52,311 nucleotides of DNA from assembly GCA_034520745.1 (NCBI GenBank), contig JAXHNF010000004.1:1-52311 (forward strand), given 5' to 3'. Source of the stretch: Alkalibacterium sp034520745 (lineage in GTDB: Bacteria; Bacillota; Bacilli; Lactobacillales; Carnobacteriaceae_A). The position numbers and the translations under genes are program-made. The first letter of the stretch is position 1, and each line of letters begins with the position of its first letter. The notes beneath the pieces are model-generated. The model made no database searches, had not been told where the DNA came from, and saw nothing but the letters and a program-made list of their open reading frames with translations. This document shows positions 1 to 9,003 of this stretch, one piece after another.

Positions 1-706
1 AGCCGCTGTCGATTTTCTTCAGTAGCGGTTCTTCTCCAGGATAGATGAGCGTTTCCCGGCGTCATCCCTTCGACGCATTTCCAGTTTTGCTTCAGCAATG
101 GCTTCCCGGGAAACCCGGTAAATTCGATATGCGACTCGCCGATCATGGTGATCACCGCAATATCCGGTTCCGCTATTTCTGACGAAGCGTGGATCTCGCC
201 TTTTTCGCTCATTCCCATTTCGAGAACGACCACTTCGGTGTCAGGGTCCATTTCCAGCAGCGTCGAAGGGAAGGCCCAGATGGTTATTGAAGTTCCCGAC
301 CGTTTTATGTGTTTTATATTTTGCAGAAGCAACGGCCTGCGACCATGTCTTTTGTGGTCGTCTTCCCATTGCTGCCGGTAATGCCAATGACCTTAGGTGA
401 AATTTTGTTTAAATAATATTTAGAGAATGCCTGAAAGGCCGCCAGCGTATCTTCTACTTGAATGACCGCGATGGTGTCCGGCGCCTTCTCGATCGGGTCG
501 CTCCAGAACGTCGCGGATGCGCCCTTATCGATGGCCGACTGGATAAAATCATGTCCGTTACGGTCGGCTGTTAGTGGAATGAATAAATTGTCCTTCTTCA
601 GCGTCCGTGTATCAAAAGATACGCCTTCTATCCGTTCTGCCTTTTCACTGTTGAATACTTTTCCGTCCACTGCCTGGGCAATTTCATTTACTGTCCAGTT
701 CGCCAT
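1..706 (-). CDS. murF: MurF, UDP-MurNAc-tripeptide:D-Ala-D-Ala ligase (cut by window edge, frameshifted)
   Basis: Cytoplasmic ligase that joins D-Ala-D-Ala to the UDP-MurNAc-tripeptide, the last soluble step of peptidoglycan precursor synthesis. From the ATG at 706 about 120 residues give the Mur N-terminal domain (SFDTRTLKKDNLFIPL) and the ATP P-loop GSNGKTTTK near residue 112. Just after the P-loop the frame slips (about 325-335). The next frame continues with typical MurF text (NFNNHLGLP, LEMGMSEKGEI, GESHIEF) and slips again near 100 before leaving the window at base 1. The start lies 23 bases inside the end of ddl, so the two are a translationally linked operon making and using D-Ala-D-Ala. 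The breaks look like sequencing errors, because the protein text on both sides is well conserved. Confidence 0.9.
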
Positions 707-1785
707 TGAGAACCTCCACTTCTATGCTGTCATCTTCTGTCGTCACTTTTGTGCTGAGTTTATACTTGTCTTTGTGTCTGCGGATGCCAAGCTGGATGAC
801 CTCTTCGATCAGATCATCGTACGGAAGCCCTGTTTTGGCCCATACCTTCGGATACATGCTGGTTGACGTGAAGCCGGGGAAAGTATTGACTTCATTAATG
901 TAGACTTCTCCGTCTTCAGTCAGAAAGAAATCTGCGCGTGAAATACCCGATCCGTTGATCGCTTCAAACGCATCTGCAGCCATTTTCCTTACTTTCTTTG
1001 TAAGTTCAGGCGAGATGTCAGCCGGAATCTCACGAATGACTTTCTGGTTCAGGTACTTGTCTTCATATGCATAAAATGGCTTCTTTTTGACCAGTTCGCC
1101 TGGAACAGAGGTATGTACATCCTCATTCCAAGTATCGCCACTTCGATTTCCCGTACTTTCACCCCTTTTTCGACCACGACACGGTAATCATAATTGAAGG
1201 CCAGCTCGATCGCTTCGATCAGTTCCTGAGTATTCAAGGTCCGTGTGACTCCGACACTGGATCCCAGATTGACCGGTTTGACATAAATAGGATAAGTCAA
1301 TTCTTCCTCGATCGCTTCACATACCGCTTCATGATCGACTTTCCAGTCCCTGAATTTCACTTCTTTATAAGGCAGGACCGACAGGCCAGCTTCCTTGAAG
1401 ATCCCTTTGCTGATCAGCTCCATCCACCGCGCTTGAGAGGACACCTGCACCCACGTAGGGAATATCCAGTGTTTCAAATAAGCCCTGGATCGTGCCGTCT
1501 TCGCCGTTCGGTCCGTGCAGAACGGGAAAAGCCACAGATTCGTCTTCGATCAGTTCATTGAAAAGAAATGGTATTTTATCTTCAATAGCAACTAGCTCTT
1601 CTTTGGACTGTACACTTTCTCTGCTTTCCACTTCAGTGCCTCTGAACCAGTTTCCCTCGCGTGTAATATATACCGGGATAACTGTATAGTGGTCGTAATA
1701 AAGATGCTGCAGAATCGAAAAGGCAGATTTCACAGACACTTCGTGCTCTGCACTTTTTTCCGCCATGAGTCACATAAAGTTTCAT
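684..1785 (-). CDS. ddl: D-alanine--D-alanine ligase (frameshifted)
   Basis: ATP-dependent ligase that makes the D-Ala-D-Ala dipeptide for cell wall synthesis. The start is the ATG at 1785, with AGGAGG at 1792-1797; it reads MKLYVTHGGK and then slips in a run of six A (about 1754-1759) into KSAEHEVSVKSAFSIL. Further slips lie near 1430 and 1125. Conserved pieces include GPNGEDGTIQGLFETL, the ATP-grasp segment YVKPVNLGSSVGVT and the C-terminal VNEVNTFPGFTSTSMYP. The tail is acidic (ELDSK) and the gene ends inside the start of murF. A total length near 365 residues fits the family. The homopolymer slip at the very N-terminus argues for sequencing error. Confidence 0.92.
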
Positions 1786-1924
1786 CGTTTTCCTCCTAAT
1801 CGTCGCTGGTGCTTAGCTGCATACAGCGCTTACGGGATTGCTCCTTTATTTTATCATATTTCCGTGACCTGACAACTAAAAGAACGAATCCAAATAATCA
1901 TGACAGATCTTTCACTTTCAGGGT

Positions 1925-1954
1925 AAAAAAAAAGCTCTGGATATCCAGAGCTTT
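1925..1954 (-). terminator. Rho-independent terminator after rpmE2
   Basis: On the minus strand the stem AAAGCTCTGG/CCAGAGCTTT with an AT/TAT centre is followed by eight or more T. It begins within 10 bases of the rpmE2 stop codon and separates it from ddl. Confidence 0.85.
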
Positions 1955-1962
1955 TAGTCGTA

Positions 1963-2211
1963 TTAGTCTTCCAGACCGTATTTTTTGTTGAAACGGTCGA
2001 TACGTCCATCTGCCTGAGCAAATTTCTGACGTCCTGTGTAGAATGGATGAGAATCTGAAGAAATCTCAACACGGATCAATGGATACTCGTTTCCATCTTC
2101 CCATTCAACTGTTTCGCTTGCTGTTTTAGTAGACCCTGACATGAATTTGAAACCTGTCGTTGTGTCCATAAATACGACATCGCGATATTCTGGATGAATT
2201 CCTTGTTTCAT
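1963..2211 (-). CDS. rpmE2: Ribosomal protein bL31 type B
   Basis: 82-residue large-subunit protein bL31. The sequence begins MKQGIHPEYRDVVFMDTT and has the type-B insert (FYTGRQKFAQADGRIDRFNKKYG). The CxxC zinc-binding cysteines of the type-A protein are absent, so this is the zinc-independent paralogue, which in many bacteria is favoured at low zinc. An SD-like GGAGTG lies before the ATG. It follows rho as in Bacillus (rho-rpmE) and ends with its own terminator. A possible promoter (TTGACT at 2272-2277) lies between rho and this gene. Confidence 0.95.
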   Translation of the reverse strand: MKQGIHPEYRDVVFMDTTTGFKFMSGSTKTASETVEWEDGNEYPLIRVEISSDSHPFYTGRQKFAQADGRIDRFNKKYGLED

Positions 2212-2394
2212 GCTTTTTCACTCCTTAAATGCCATGAACTCTTTGCGAATCCATAGTTATCTATATTCTTTAGTCAAGACAGAACCAAACAATCTGTAGC
2301 AGATAGGCCTGATTTCTCATCTTGTTTCTTTAATATGCAACACTATATATATTAGCATGTTTTTTTTGTTCATGCAATCATTTATCTTACTTTT

Positions 2395-3651
2395 TTATTG
2401 TTTGAGTACTTTTTCTACAAAGGCATCATTCTTCTTGTAGCGTTTCAGCGTTTTGATGAACTGATCCGTATACTCAAGTGAATTATTACCCATCCCGCGG
2501 TGCAGCTTATACAAGGCTTCATGTTCTTTTTTGGATAAGAGCATTTCTTCTTTTCTTGTGCTGGATTTGCGGATATCGATTGCCGGATAAATACGGCGGT
2601 CAGCCAGTTCACGCGACAGGTGGACTTCCATATTCCCTGTCCCTTTGAACTCTTCATAGATGACATCATCCATGCGGCTTCCTGTGTCGACCAGAGCCGT
2701 CGCAACGATTGTCATGCTGCCGCCCTCTTCCACATTACGCGCTGAACCGAAGAAACGCTTCGGACGGTACAAGGCAGCCGGATCGATCCCTCCGCTGAGC
2801 GTCCGCCCACTCGGCTGTTCCACCAGGTTATACGCACGGGCTAAACGTGTGATGCTGTCCATTAAAATAACAACATCCTGTTTGTCTTCCACTAAACGAC
2901 GTGCCCGTTCAAGGACCAGTTCACTGACCTTGACGTGGTTCTGAGGCTGCTGGTCGAAGGTGGAATGGACCACTTCACCGTCAATGCTACGCTCCAGATC
3001 GGTCACTTCTTCAGGACGTTCATCGATAAGCAGCACGATCAGTTCGACTTCGGGATGGTTCGCTTTGATCCCATTGGCTATTTCTTTAAGTAAGGTGGTT
3101 TTACCCACTTTCGGCGGCGCCACGATCAGCCCGCGCTGCCCAAATCCGATAGGCGCGATCAGATCGATGATGCGCGCAGATAGTTCATCAGTCGACGATT
3201 CAAGATTGATGCGTCTATCCGGATACAACGGAGTCAGAGCCGGGAAATGCGGACGTTCTCTTGCTTCTTCGGGATTTTTCCCGTTCACCAGCTGGACGTT
3301 CATCAGACCATAGTAACGTTCGCCGGGTTTAGGCGGACGCGCTGTCCCGGTGATCTTGTCTCCATTTCGGAGGCCGAAACGCGTCATTTGAGAAGCTGAG
3401 ATATAAATGTCCTCATTGCTGTGAGAATAATTGATGGGACGAAGAAAACCGAAATCCTGATGACTGATTTTATCTAAAACACCGCTGACGCTGAAATAGC
3501 CCTGTTTTTCTTCTTCGGCACGAATCACAGCCATGGATAATTCCTTCTTATTCATCTGACTGTAAGAAGGGATTTTCAGTTCTTTAGCCATCTCATAAAT
3601 CTCTTTTAATGTTTTTTCCTGTAACTCACTGTACGTAATAAATTTTGCCAA
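2395..3651 (-). CDS. rho: Transcription termination factor Rho
   Basis: 418-residue hexameric RNA helicase that ends transcription of untranslated RNA. In order: the N-terminal Rho domain (TLKEIYEMAKELKIPSYSQ), the cold-shock-like RNA-binding domain (FGFLRPINYSHSNEDIYIS), the linker PKPGERYYGL, Walker A (APPKVGKTTLLKEI, about residue 175), the RecA-type core with Walker B (VVILMDSITRLARAYN) and the C-terminal RRIYPAIDIRKSSTRKEE. No extra N-terminal insert is seen. It is intact and lies 18 bases after murA, probably in one operon with it. Confidence 0.97.
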   Translation of the reverse strand: MAKFITYSELQEKTLKEIYEMAKELKIPSYSQMNKKELSMAVIRAEEEKQGYFSVSGVLDKISHQDFGFLRPINYSHSNEDIYISASQMTRFGLRNGDKITGTARPPKPGERYYGLMNVQLVNGKNPEEARERPHFPALTPLYPDRRINLESSTDELSARIIDLIAPIGFGQRGLIVAPPKVGKTTLLKEIANGIKANHPEVELIVLLIDERPEEVTDLERSIDGEVVHSTFDQQPQNHVKVSELVLERARRLVEDKQDVVILMDSITRLARAYNLVEQPSGRTLSGGIDPAALYRPKRFFGSARNVEEGGSMTIVATALVDTGSRMDDVIYEEFKGTGNMEVHLSRELADRRIYPAIDIRKSSTRKEEMLLSKKEHEALYKLHRGMGNNSLEYTDQFIKTLKRYKKNDAFVEKVLKQ

Positions 3652-3669
3652 TTCTAAATCCCCTGTCTG

Positions 3670-4942
3670 TTAATCTTCCCGGTCTTCCATACGCAGATCC
3701 GCGCCAAGAGCAGTCAGTTTTTCAACAATGTTGTCGTAACCCCGAAGGATATTATCGACACCGCCAATGACAGTCTCTCCTTCAGCGATCAGTCCGGCTA
3801 CGACCAGGCATGCGCCGGCACGCAGATCTGACGCTACGACCTCTGCACCTTCAAGCTGATGTCCGCCTTCGATCAGAATGACATCGCTCTCCACTCTTGC
3901 ATTGGCTCCCATTCTGTTCAGTTCAGGGATATGCTTGATGCGTTTGGGATAGATCGTATCCACGATCATCGATTCACCCTGAGCAGACATGAGAAGCGGT
4001 GTGAACGGCTGCTGAAGATCGGTCGCAAAACCGGGAAAAGGCAGAGTCTTGATCGATACACCTTTCAAGGGACGATCCGGTTCTGTCACTCGGATATAAT
4101 CTTCACCGATTTCTAAAGGCACACCCATTTCTTCCATTTTCGCAATTAGGCCTTCCAGGTGTTCCACAATGACATTGTTTATTTTGACGTCTTTACCCTT
4201 GGCAGCTGCCATGATCAGATACGTACCGGCTTCGATACGGTCCGGAATAACGGTATGACGACAGCCATGCATGTCTTCAACACCATCGATACGGATGATA
4301 TCCGTTCCCGCTCCGCGGACTTTGGCGCCCATATTGTTAAGCAGCGTCGCGACATCGATGATCTCCGGTTCGCGTGCCGGCATTTTCGATGATGGTCCGG
4401 CCCTTGGCTTTCACCGCCGCCAGCATGACATTGATCGTCGCGCCGATCGAAACGACATCGAAGTAGATTCGTGCCGCCTGCAGTCCATCCTCGTCTGTTT
4501 TCAGGTACATGGCGCCCAGTTCATTTTCCACTGTTGCGCCTAATGCGCGGAACCCTTTCAGATGCTGATCGATCGGACGCGGGCCTAAGAAACAGCCGCC
4601 CGGCAGACCGACGACACCTTGACCGAATTTCGTCAATAAAGCTCCCATGAAATAATATGAAGCTCTCAAGCTTTTGATCTTGCCGCTCGGCATCGGTACA
4701 GAGATCATATCTGTAGGATCGATGGTCAGCGTGGTTCCTTCAAATACTGTTTTAACATTCATTTCGTTTAAAATTTCAATAAGCGAGTGGACGTCCGATA
4801 TATCCGGAACGCCTTCCAATGTAACGGGTGAATCAGCCAGAATCGAAGCAGGAATCAGCGCCACGGTACTGTTCTTGGCACCAGAAATCGTTACCTCTCC
4901 TGATAATGCTTTTCCGCCATTGACAATTAACTTTTGTGTCAT
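3670..4942 (-). CDS. murA: UDP-GlcNAc 1-carboxyvinyltransferase MurA, MurZ-like (one frameshift)
   Basis: First committed enzyme of peptidoglycan synthesis: transfers enolpyruvate from PEP to UDP-GlcNAc and is the target of fosfomycin. It starts MTQKLIVNGGKALSGEVTI after GAGAGG. The catalytic cysteine is kept in the loop LPGGCFLGPRPIDQH, so a fosfomycin-type Cys is present. One extra G near 4379 breaks the frame between TIIENA and REPEIIDVATLLNNMG; otherwise the protein is full length (about 423). Its place before rho matches the second Firmicutes copy (murAB/murZ in B. subtilis), which is why I favour the MurZ paralogue. The frameshift is probably a sequencing error. Confidence 0.93.
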
Positions 4943-4974
4943 GTTTAATCCTCTCTTTATAAAAAATCCTTGGT

Positions 4975-5538
4975 TTAATAGCGATCGATGCGTTTGTAAA
5001 ACGACAGTTTCTTTATTCTCTCAAACAGGAGCATTGCTGCAGCGACTTTCAGAAGATCGACAGGTAAAAAAATCGTAAGGTTTGTCGTCAGCAAAGCCGA
5101 GAGCGATACCGGTGTATCAAGTACCCCGTTCAAAAGACCGTACTGATAGGCAATACCGATGGTGTAAAGCAACAAGACGCTGATCACCATGACAAGACCT
5201 GTCTGAATCCGGTTTGACGCCCGGTTCAGTCCTTTACCGATAAACCATACCATTGGTGCCGCGCCTAATATATAACCGAACGACGGGGACAGCGGCAGGC
5301 CTATTCCGCCTGCTCCGCCTGCAAAAACCGGAAGTCCAAGTAACCCCATGAGCGTATAAAGTCCGATGACCATGACGCTTTTCACTGGTCCCAATAAAGC
5401 CGGGATCAGCAGGAACAAAACGACTTGCAGAGTAACTGGGACCATCCCGACCGGAATGACGACTAACGAAGAAATTGCGAGGAGTGCTGCCGATAAGGCA
5501 ATTTGAGTTAAATCACTGGTTGTTATTTTTTTGTACAA
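4975..5538 (-). CDS. bioY: BioY biotin transporter S component
   Basis: Membrane substrate-binding subunit of an ECF-type biotin importer. About six hydrophobic segments are visible, with the BioY hallmarks VPVTLQVVLFLLIPALLG, GLLGLPVFAGGAGG and SPSFGYILGA. The ORF is open from an ATG at 5556, but there is no ribosome site before it. I prefer the TTG at 5538, which has AGAGGT 8 bases upstream and gives MYKKITTSDLTQIALSAAL, the usual N-terminus. No EcfA/T genes are adjacent, so it probably uses the shared energising module or works alone. It carries its own promoter with an overlapping palindrome and lies in accessory DNA between murA and fba. Confidence 0.9.
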   Translation of the reverse strand: MYKKITTSDLTQIALSAALLAISSLVVIPVGMVPVTLQVVLFLLIPALLGPVKSVMVIGLYTLMGLLGLPVFAGGAGGIGLPLSPSFGYILGAAPMVWFIGKGLNRASNRIQTGLVMVISVLLLYTIGIAYQYGLLNGVLDTPVSLSALLTTNLTIFLPVDLLKVAAAMLLFERIKKLSFYKRIDRY

Positions 5539-5583
5539 AATGAAACCTCTATCCATACTATTTATTTAATTAAAGCTAAGAAC

Positions 5584-5621
5584 AGTATAAACAATTCATA
5601 GCGCAAATACAATGTATTGTA
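5584..5621 (-). promoter_or_regulatory. bioY promoter with overlapping palindrome (candidate operator)
   Basis: On the minus strand TTGTAT (5607-5612), a 17-base spacer and TATACT (5584-5589) form a sigma-A promoter about 45 bases before bioY. The -35 is covered by the palindrome TACAATGTATTGTA (5608-5621). A repressor site is likely. It does not clearly match the BirA operator known to me. Confidence 0.6.
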
Positions 5622-5705
5622 CAAAATGAAAACGTCTTGTCATCTACATTACATTATAAAGATACGGACGTTATTTTAAAAGGGCTTGTTGCATTTTTTC
5701 TTTTT

Positions 5706-6272
5706 TTAAAAATCATACTGCTCTTCTTTTGCTTTCCTGGCTGCCAGATAAGACTGATGGAGAACGAATGTATCTTCGATCAGTCGTTCGATTCTAAACA
5801 ACGCATCTTCATTGACGATCTCTTTACGGTAAAAATCGCGTTCTTCCATAAACACAAAGGTCTGGACGATCTGCGCTTTCATGTAAGCAAGGATCGGTTT
5901 TAATAGAGTCTCTGCAATCAGATAGTGTTTGGCAGAGCCCGCCGTCACAATAAGGCTCACCACTTTATCACGCAATCCATTTTGGGGCAGTAAGTCAAAT
6001 ACATTTTTCAGTGACCCGGGAATAGAAGCATGGAAAATAGGCGTTCCAATAAAGATCACATCTGCATCCATTAATGCTTGCGTCACAGCCTTGGTGTCTC
6101 CGGTATACTCCCTGTAGTTTCTCCCGTCACTGAAAACCAGTTCATAGTCTGCTAAATCGATGAGTGTGACGGTTGCTTCCGGATACTCTTTTTTTACTGA
6201 ATCAAAAACAACATCCATAGCCGTGCGTGTTTTCGATCCGACTGTCGATCCGGACAAAATAACAATAGACAT
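5706..6272 (-). CDS. NAD(P)H-dependent FMN reductase (flavodoxin-like fold)
   Basis: 188 residues of the NADPH-dependent FMN reductase family (SsuE/MsuE/azoreductase-like). The N-terminus MSIVILSGSTVGSKTRTAM holds the flavin phosphate loop GSTxxSKT. It is followed by DADVIFIGTPIFHASIPG and LRDKVVSLIVTAGSAKHY, typical of the family. It lies 11 bases after the luciferase-like monooxygenase gene. Reduced FMN made by this enzyme is therefore the expected co-substrate of its neighbour, as in two-component SsuD/SsuE-type systems. The physiological substrate cannot be read from the sequence. Confidence 0.88.
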   Translation of the reverse strand: MSIVILSGSTVGSKTRTAMDVVFDSVKKEYPEATVTLIDLADYELVFSDGRNYREYTGDTKAVTQALMDADVIFIGTPIFHASIPGSLKNVFDLLPQNGLRDKVVSLIVTAGSAKHYLIAETLLKPILAYMKAQIVQTFVFMEERDFYRKEIVNEDALFRIERLIEDTFVLHQSYLAARKAKEEQYDF

Positions 6273-6283
6273 AATACCTCTCC

Positions 6284-7350
6284 TTAATTTGTCGCTGTAT
6301 ATTTTTTAACAGCGGGTAGTATTTCATTTCCAATCAGTTCGATGTTTTTCATGATTTTATCAAACGGCACTCCGCCAAAGTCAAGCTGGGCCATATAGCG
6401 CTGATGAGTGAACATTTCATGCTGATAAAGTATCTTTTCAATGATCTCCTGCGGGCTTCCTATATTCATGATGTTTTTGGGATGCGCGCCCTGGGCAAAC
6501 TGCTGCTTTGGAAATCCCTGGCCGTTTGTCCTCTTCATTCCTTCATTTATATGCGGATAATATTCTCTTTGTGCCTGCTGAGTCGTTTCCGCAGCATAGA
6601 AAAAACCGGCTGTTGCTACAGGGAATTCCGACTGATCGAACCCTGATACGCTTAATGTCTCTCTATACGCATCGATGGATCTCTTGAAAATCGATGCCGG
6701 TCCACCTAACATCGCCAAAGTCATCGGCACACCTTGATACCCTGCTTTCATCGCGCTGGCCGGTGCTCCACCTACCGCTCTCCAGATAGGCAGTCTGCCG
6801 TTTAATGGACGCGGTAAAATTTTCGCATTCCTTAGTGGCGCTCTGAATTCCCCATCCCAGGTTACGACTTCTTCATTATTTAACTGCAGAAGCGCGTTCG
6901 AATTTTTTCTTCAAATAATTCTTCATAATCTCTTAAGTCGTAGCCCAGCAAGTCAAAAAGCCCCACACGCGATGCTCGACCTGCCACGATTTCCGCCCGT
7001 CCGTTTGAAATCAGATTGATCGTTGCGAAATCCTCAAAGGCACGTACGGGATCCAGCGTACTGATAATTGTTGACGAGCTGCTTATTTTTATTTTTTCAG
7101 TGGCTTGAGCAATCGCGGACAATACAACCGTGTGTGCTTGTGTCGTAAAGTATTCCTGATGACTTTCTCCCACACTGATCACATCTAGTCCAGCTTGTTC
7201 CGCCAGCTGGGCCATTTCAATCATTTCGTTCAATCGCTGCTGAGCAGAAATGCGTTTTTCTGTATGCGGATTTGTTAAATGGTCCCCTAAGGTATAAAGG
7301 CCAAATTCTAATCCTTTGCTCGTATCGATACGGTAATCTTTAAAACTCAT
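6284..7350 (-). CDS. LLM-class flavin-dependent oxidoreductase (luciferase-like; frameshifted)
   Basis: Bacterial-luciferase-family (TIM barrel) monooxygenase using reduced flavin. I start it at the ATG at 7350 (MSFKDYRIDTSKGLEFGLY). Core family text: AEQAGLDVISVGESHQEYF, SSSTIISTLDPVRAFEDFA and NGRAEIVAGRASRVG. The frame breaks near 6890 and goes on through RLPIWRAVGGAPASA, MKAGYQGVPMTLAMLGGPA and a normal C-terminus. The intact length would be about 355 residues. It is one operon with the FMN reductase downstream. Members of this branch are often annotated as alkanal or alkanesulfonate monooxygenases, but the substrate is not decidable here. Confidence 0.85.
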
Positions 7351-7486
7351 CTTATCACTCTTTCTTTTGAATTTAGTGCCTTTTCTATTCATGATGCGGT
7401 GTCAGACACTGCAGCACACTCTTCTGTCTATTAAGTATACAGGACCAGCTAACTAATCGTAAGTGTTCATTGTTTTATTGTAAAGC

Positions 7487-7508
7487 AGCGGTCGAAAGTT
7501 CGACCGCT
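7487..7508. terminator. Short perfect hairpin, possible terminator
   Basis: AGCGGTCGAA and TTCGACCGCT pair perfectly around AG. On the plus strand it is followed by TTTCCTTTT, on the minus strand only by GCTTTAC. It may end plus-strand transcripts or weakly end the minus transcript arriving from the NERD gene and hairpin array. Confidence 0.45.
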
Positions 7509-7532
7509 TTCCTTTTAAAATTAAATGAGGGT

Positions 7533-7554
7533 CAAAATAGCTTAAGCTATTTTG
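7533..7554. repeat. 22-base perfect palindrome
   Basis: The two halves CAAAATAGCTT and AAGCTATTTTG are exact reverse complements with no spacer. It lies 45 bases from the hairpin array. It could be a protein-binding site or a cruciform, and no promoter overlaps it clearly. Confidence 0.7.
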
Positions 7555-7598
7555 TACAGCATTGGACTTTTCGCGCTGAAACGATTATTTGCATCGTT

Positions 7599-7849
7599 GG
7601 CTTACTAACTCATCCTTCATTTCTTCGCTCAGTTAGTAGGCTACGGAGCAGGCTTACCAACTCTTTTCCATTTAGCTACGCAGTTGGTAGGCTACCCAAC
7701 AGGCATACCAACTTGATCTTCATTTTCACTTTCAGTTGGTATGCACTGAGACACGCTTACCAATTCAATCTCCATTTTCCCTTTCAGTTGGTATGCATTA
7801 ATAATTGCTTACTAGCTCACTCCTTCTTTTTACTTTTAGTTAGTAAGCC
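7599..7849. repeat. Tandem 52-base hairpin array 1 (five units)
   Basis: Five consecutive inverted repeats start at 7600, 7652, 7703, 7755 and 7807, spaced 52, 51, 52 and 52 bases. Each has an ~11-base left arm, an ~20-base pyrimidine-rich loop, an ~11-base right arm and a ~10-base spacer. Arms: GCTTACTAACT/AGTTAGTAGGC, GCTTACCAACT/AGTTGGTAGGC, GCATACCAACT/AGTTGGTATGC, GCTTACCAATT/AGTTGGTATGC and GCTTACTAGCT/AGTTAGTAAGC. Base changes in one arm are matched by changes in the other (T-A versus C-G at one position, T versus A at another) or leave G-U pairs. There is no open reading frame of note. The array sits 65 bases past the stop codon of the NERD gene on that gene's strand. The second array near 23.1 kb has the same period. 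Confidence 0.9.
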
Positions 7850-7913
7850 TACATTTATAATGCATTTTTCTGGTTTTTATACGTAATGCGTCCCTGTCGA
7901 CAACCCGGTTTTT

Positions 7914-8797
7914 CTATAATGTTGTCCTGAATATGCGTGGAATTCTTCGCCGTGTCACTGAATTACCACACCAATCGCTGATTTTCTTAACGGTAACTTT
8001 TTCTTGAGGAAAAAGTAATTTAAATTCTTTAATCTGTTCCACTATCAGATCGTCGGTTGAGTAATTATGCTTGCACCTCCTGCATTGAGAGCTGCGCTTG
8101 GTTCATTTGAATGTCAAAAGAGCCACACTGACCGCAGCTGACCCTTTTCGTCAGACTTTCATAGGCGTATTCAGGAATCAGTTTCTGAAAATTCGACTCG
8201 CTTCGATGCTCGGAAAGTAATCGTTCAGCCAGGTATCGCTGACTCCTGCTTAACGACATGCGCTGACTGTCCAGCTTTTTAAAGTGTGACTGGATCTGAT
8301 TCGGTAAGATAATTAGATCCTTTGGACTGGCAAAATAAAGCGTGAAGGTCAGGGTTGACATGGATGACTGCCCCTTCGACTGTCAGGGAACGGCATTCCA
8401 CTGCTGGAACAATTGCCGAAGCAATGACGTGGTCCGTGTCAGCTGGGTCAGCGGGTTCCCTATTTCCTTACCCGTCAGCGTCAGCAGCTGGTCGGTCTTT
8501 CATCTGATAATCGCCTTTATAATTCTTGATTTCATAAAGATACGCCGTTTCCGGTGTGATGACGAGCGAATCGATCTGCACAGACTGGTCACTGATCGTC
8601 AGCAGCAAGTCATTCAGCACGAGGACTTCAGCCTCTACAAATGTCTCGAGCAGTGAATCAAATCGCTTTTCACCTTCGTAGCCTTTCTCCATGCTGATGA
8701 TGTGCTGCCTGGCTTTGACCGGCAAGGCCATCCGTTTGTCCAAGTGCTTTAATAGCGTCAGTAATTCCGGTTGTGTGCGTGCTTTGACTGTTTCCAT
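7914..8797 (-). CDS. NERD-domain protein with C-terminal zinc ribbon (frameshifted)
   Basis: Nuclease-related-domain protein. It starts with ATG at 8797 after GGGAGAG. The NERD core is visible at residues ~45-95: MEKGYEGEKRFDSLLE, LVLNDLLL, VQIDSLVITPETAYLYEIKN and YKGDYQM. These match the NERD pattern (GxxGE, QIDxLVI, EIKNYKG). Slips occur near 8480 and 8080. The second half carries a CGQC...CRRC pair (zinc ribbon) and a small C-terminal helical domain (LIVEQIKEFKLLFPQEKVT, ISDWCGNSVTRRRI), ending at TAG 7914. The expected total is about 295 residues. NERD domains are proposed nucleases or DNA-processing modules, and the role here is unknown. A second, more damaged copy lies at 42.5-43.4 kb. 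Confidence 0.83.
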
Positions 8798-8887
8798 ATG
8801 AACTCTCCCTGTCTCTGAACAATTTTAACCATCTCCTATACCTAATATATTGTTCAAAGTAGTCCATTTATCACTTTTTTCTCTGAA

Positions 8888-8936
8888 TAAAAAAAGCACC
8901 CCCTGAAACGATTGGTTTATCGTCTCAGGGGGTGCT
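8888..8936 (-). terminator. Terminator of fba
   Basis: On the minus strand a long stem (AGCACCCCCTGA pairing with TCAGGGGGTGCT, extended by ACGAT/ATCGT) is followed by a run of T. It lies about 70 bases past the fba stop codon. Confidence 0.9.
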
Positions 8937-9003
8937 ACACAGATCAGCTCAGAAGAACGTCGCTTGAACGACCTTCCTGACTGTTCCGATATTCAATTTA
9001 TGA

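Noticed and set aside
7599..7849. CRISPR array
   Set aside because: Units are palindromes whose sequence varies along the whole length. There are no constant repeats with unrelated spacers and no cas genes nearby.
7599..7849. Series of ordinary terminators
   Set aside because: No T runs follow the individual stems, loops are ~20 bases long and spacing is constant at 52, which terminators do not show.
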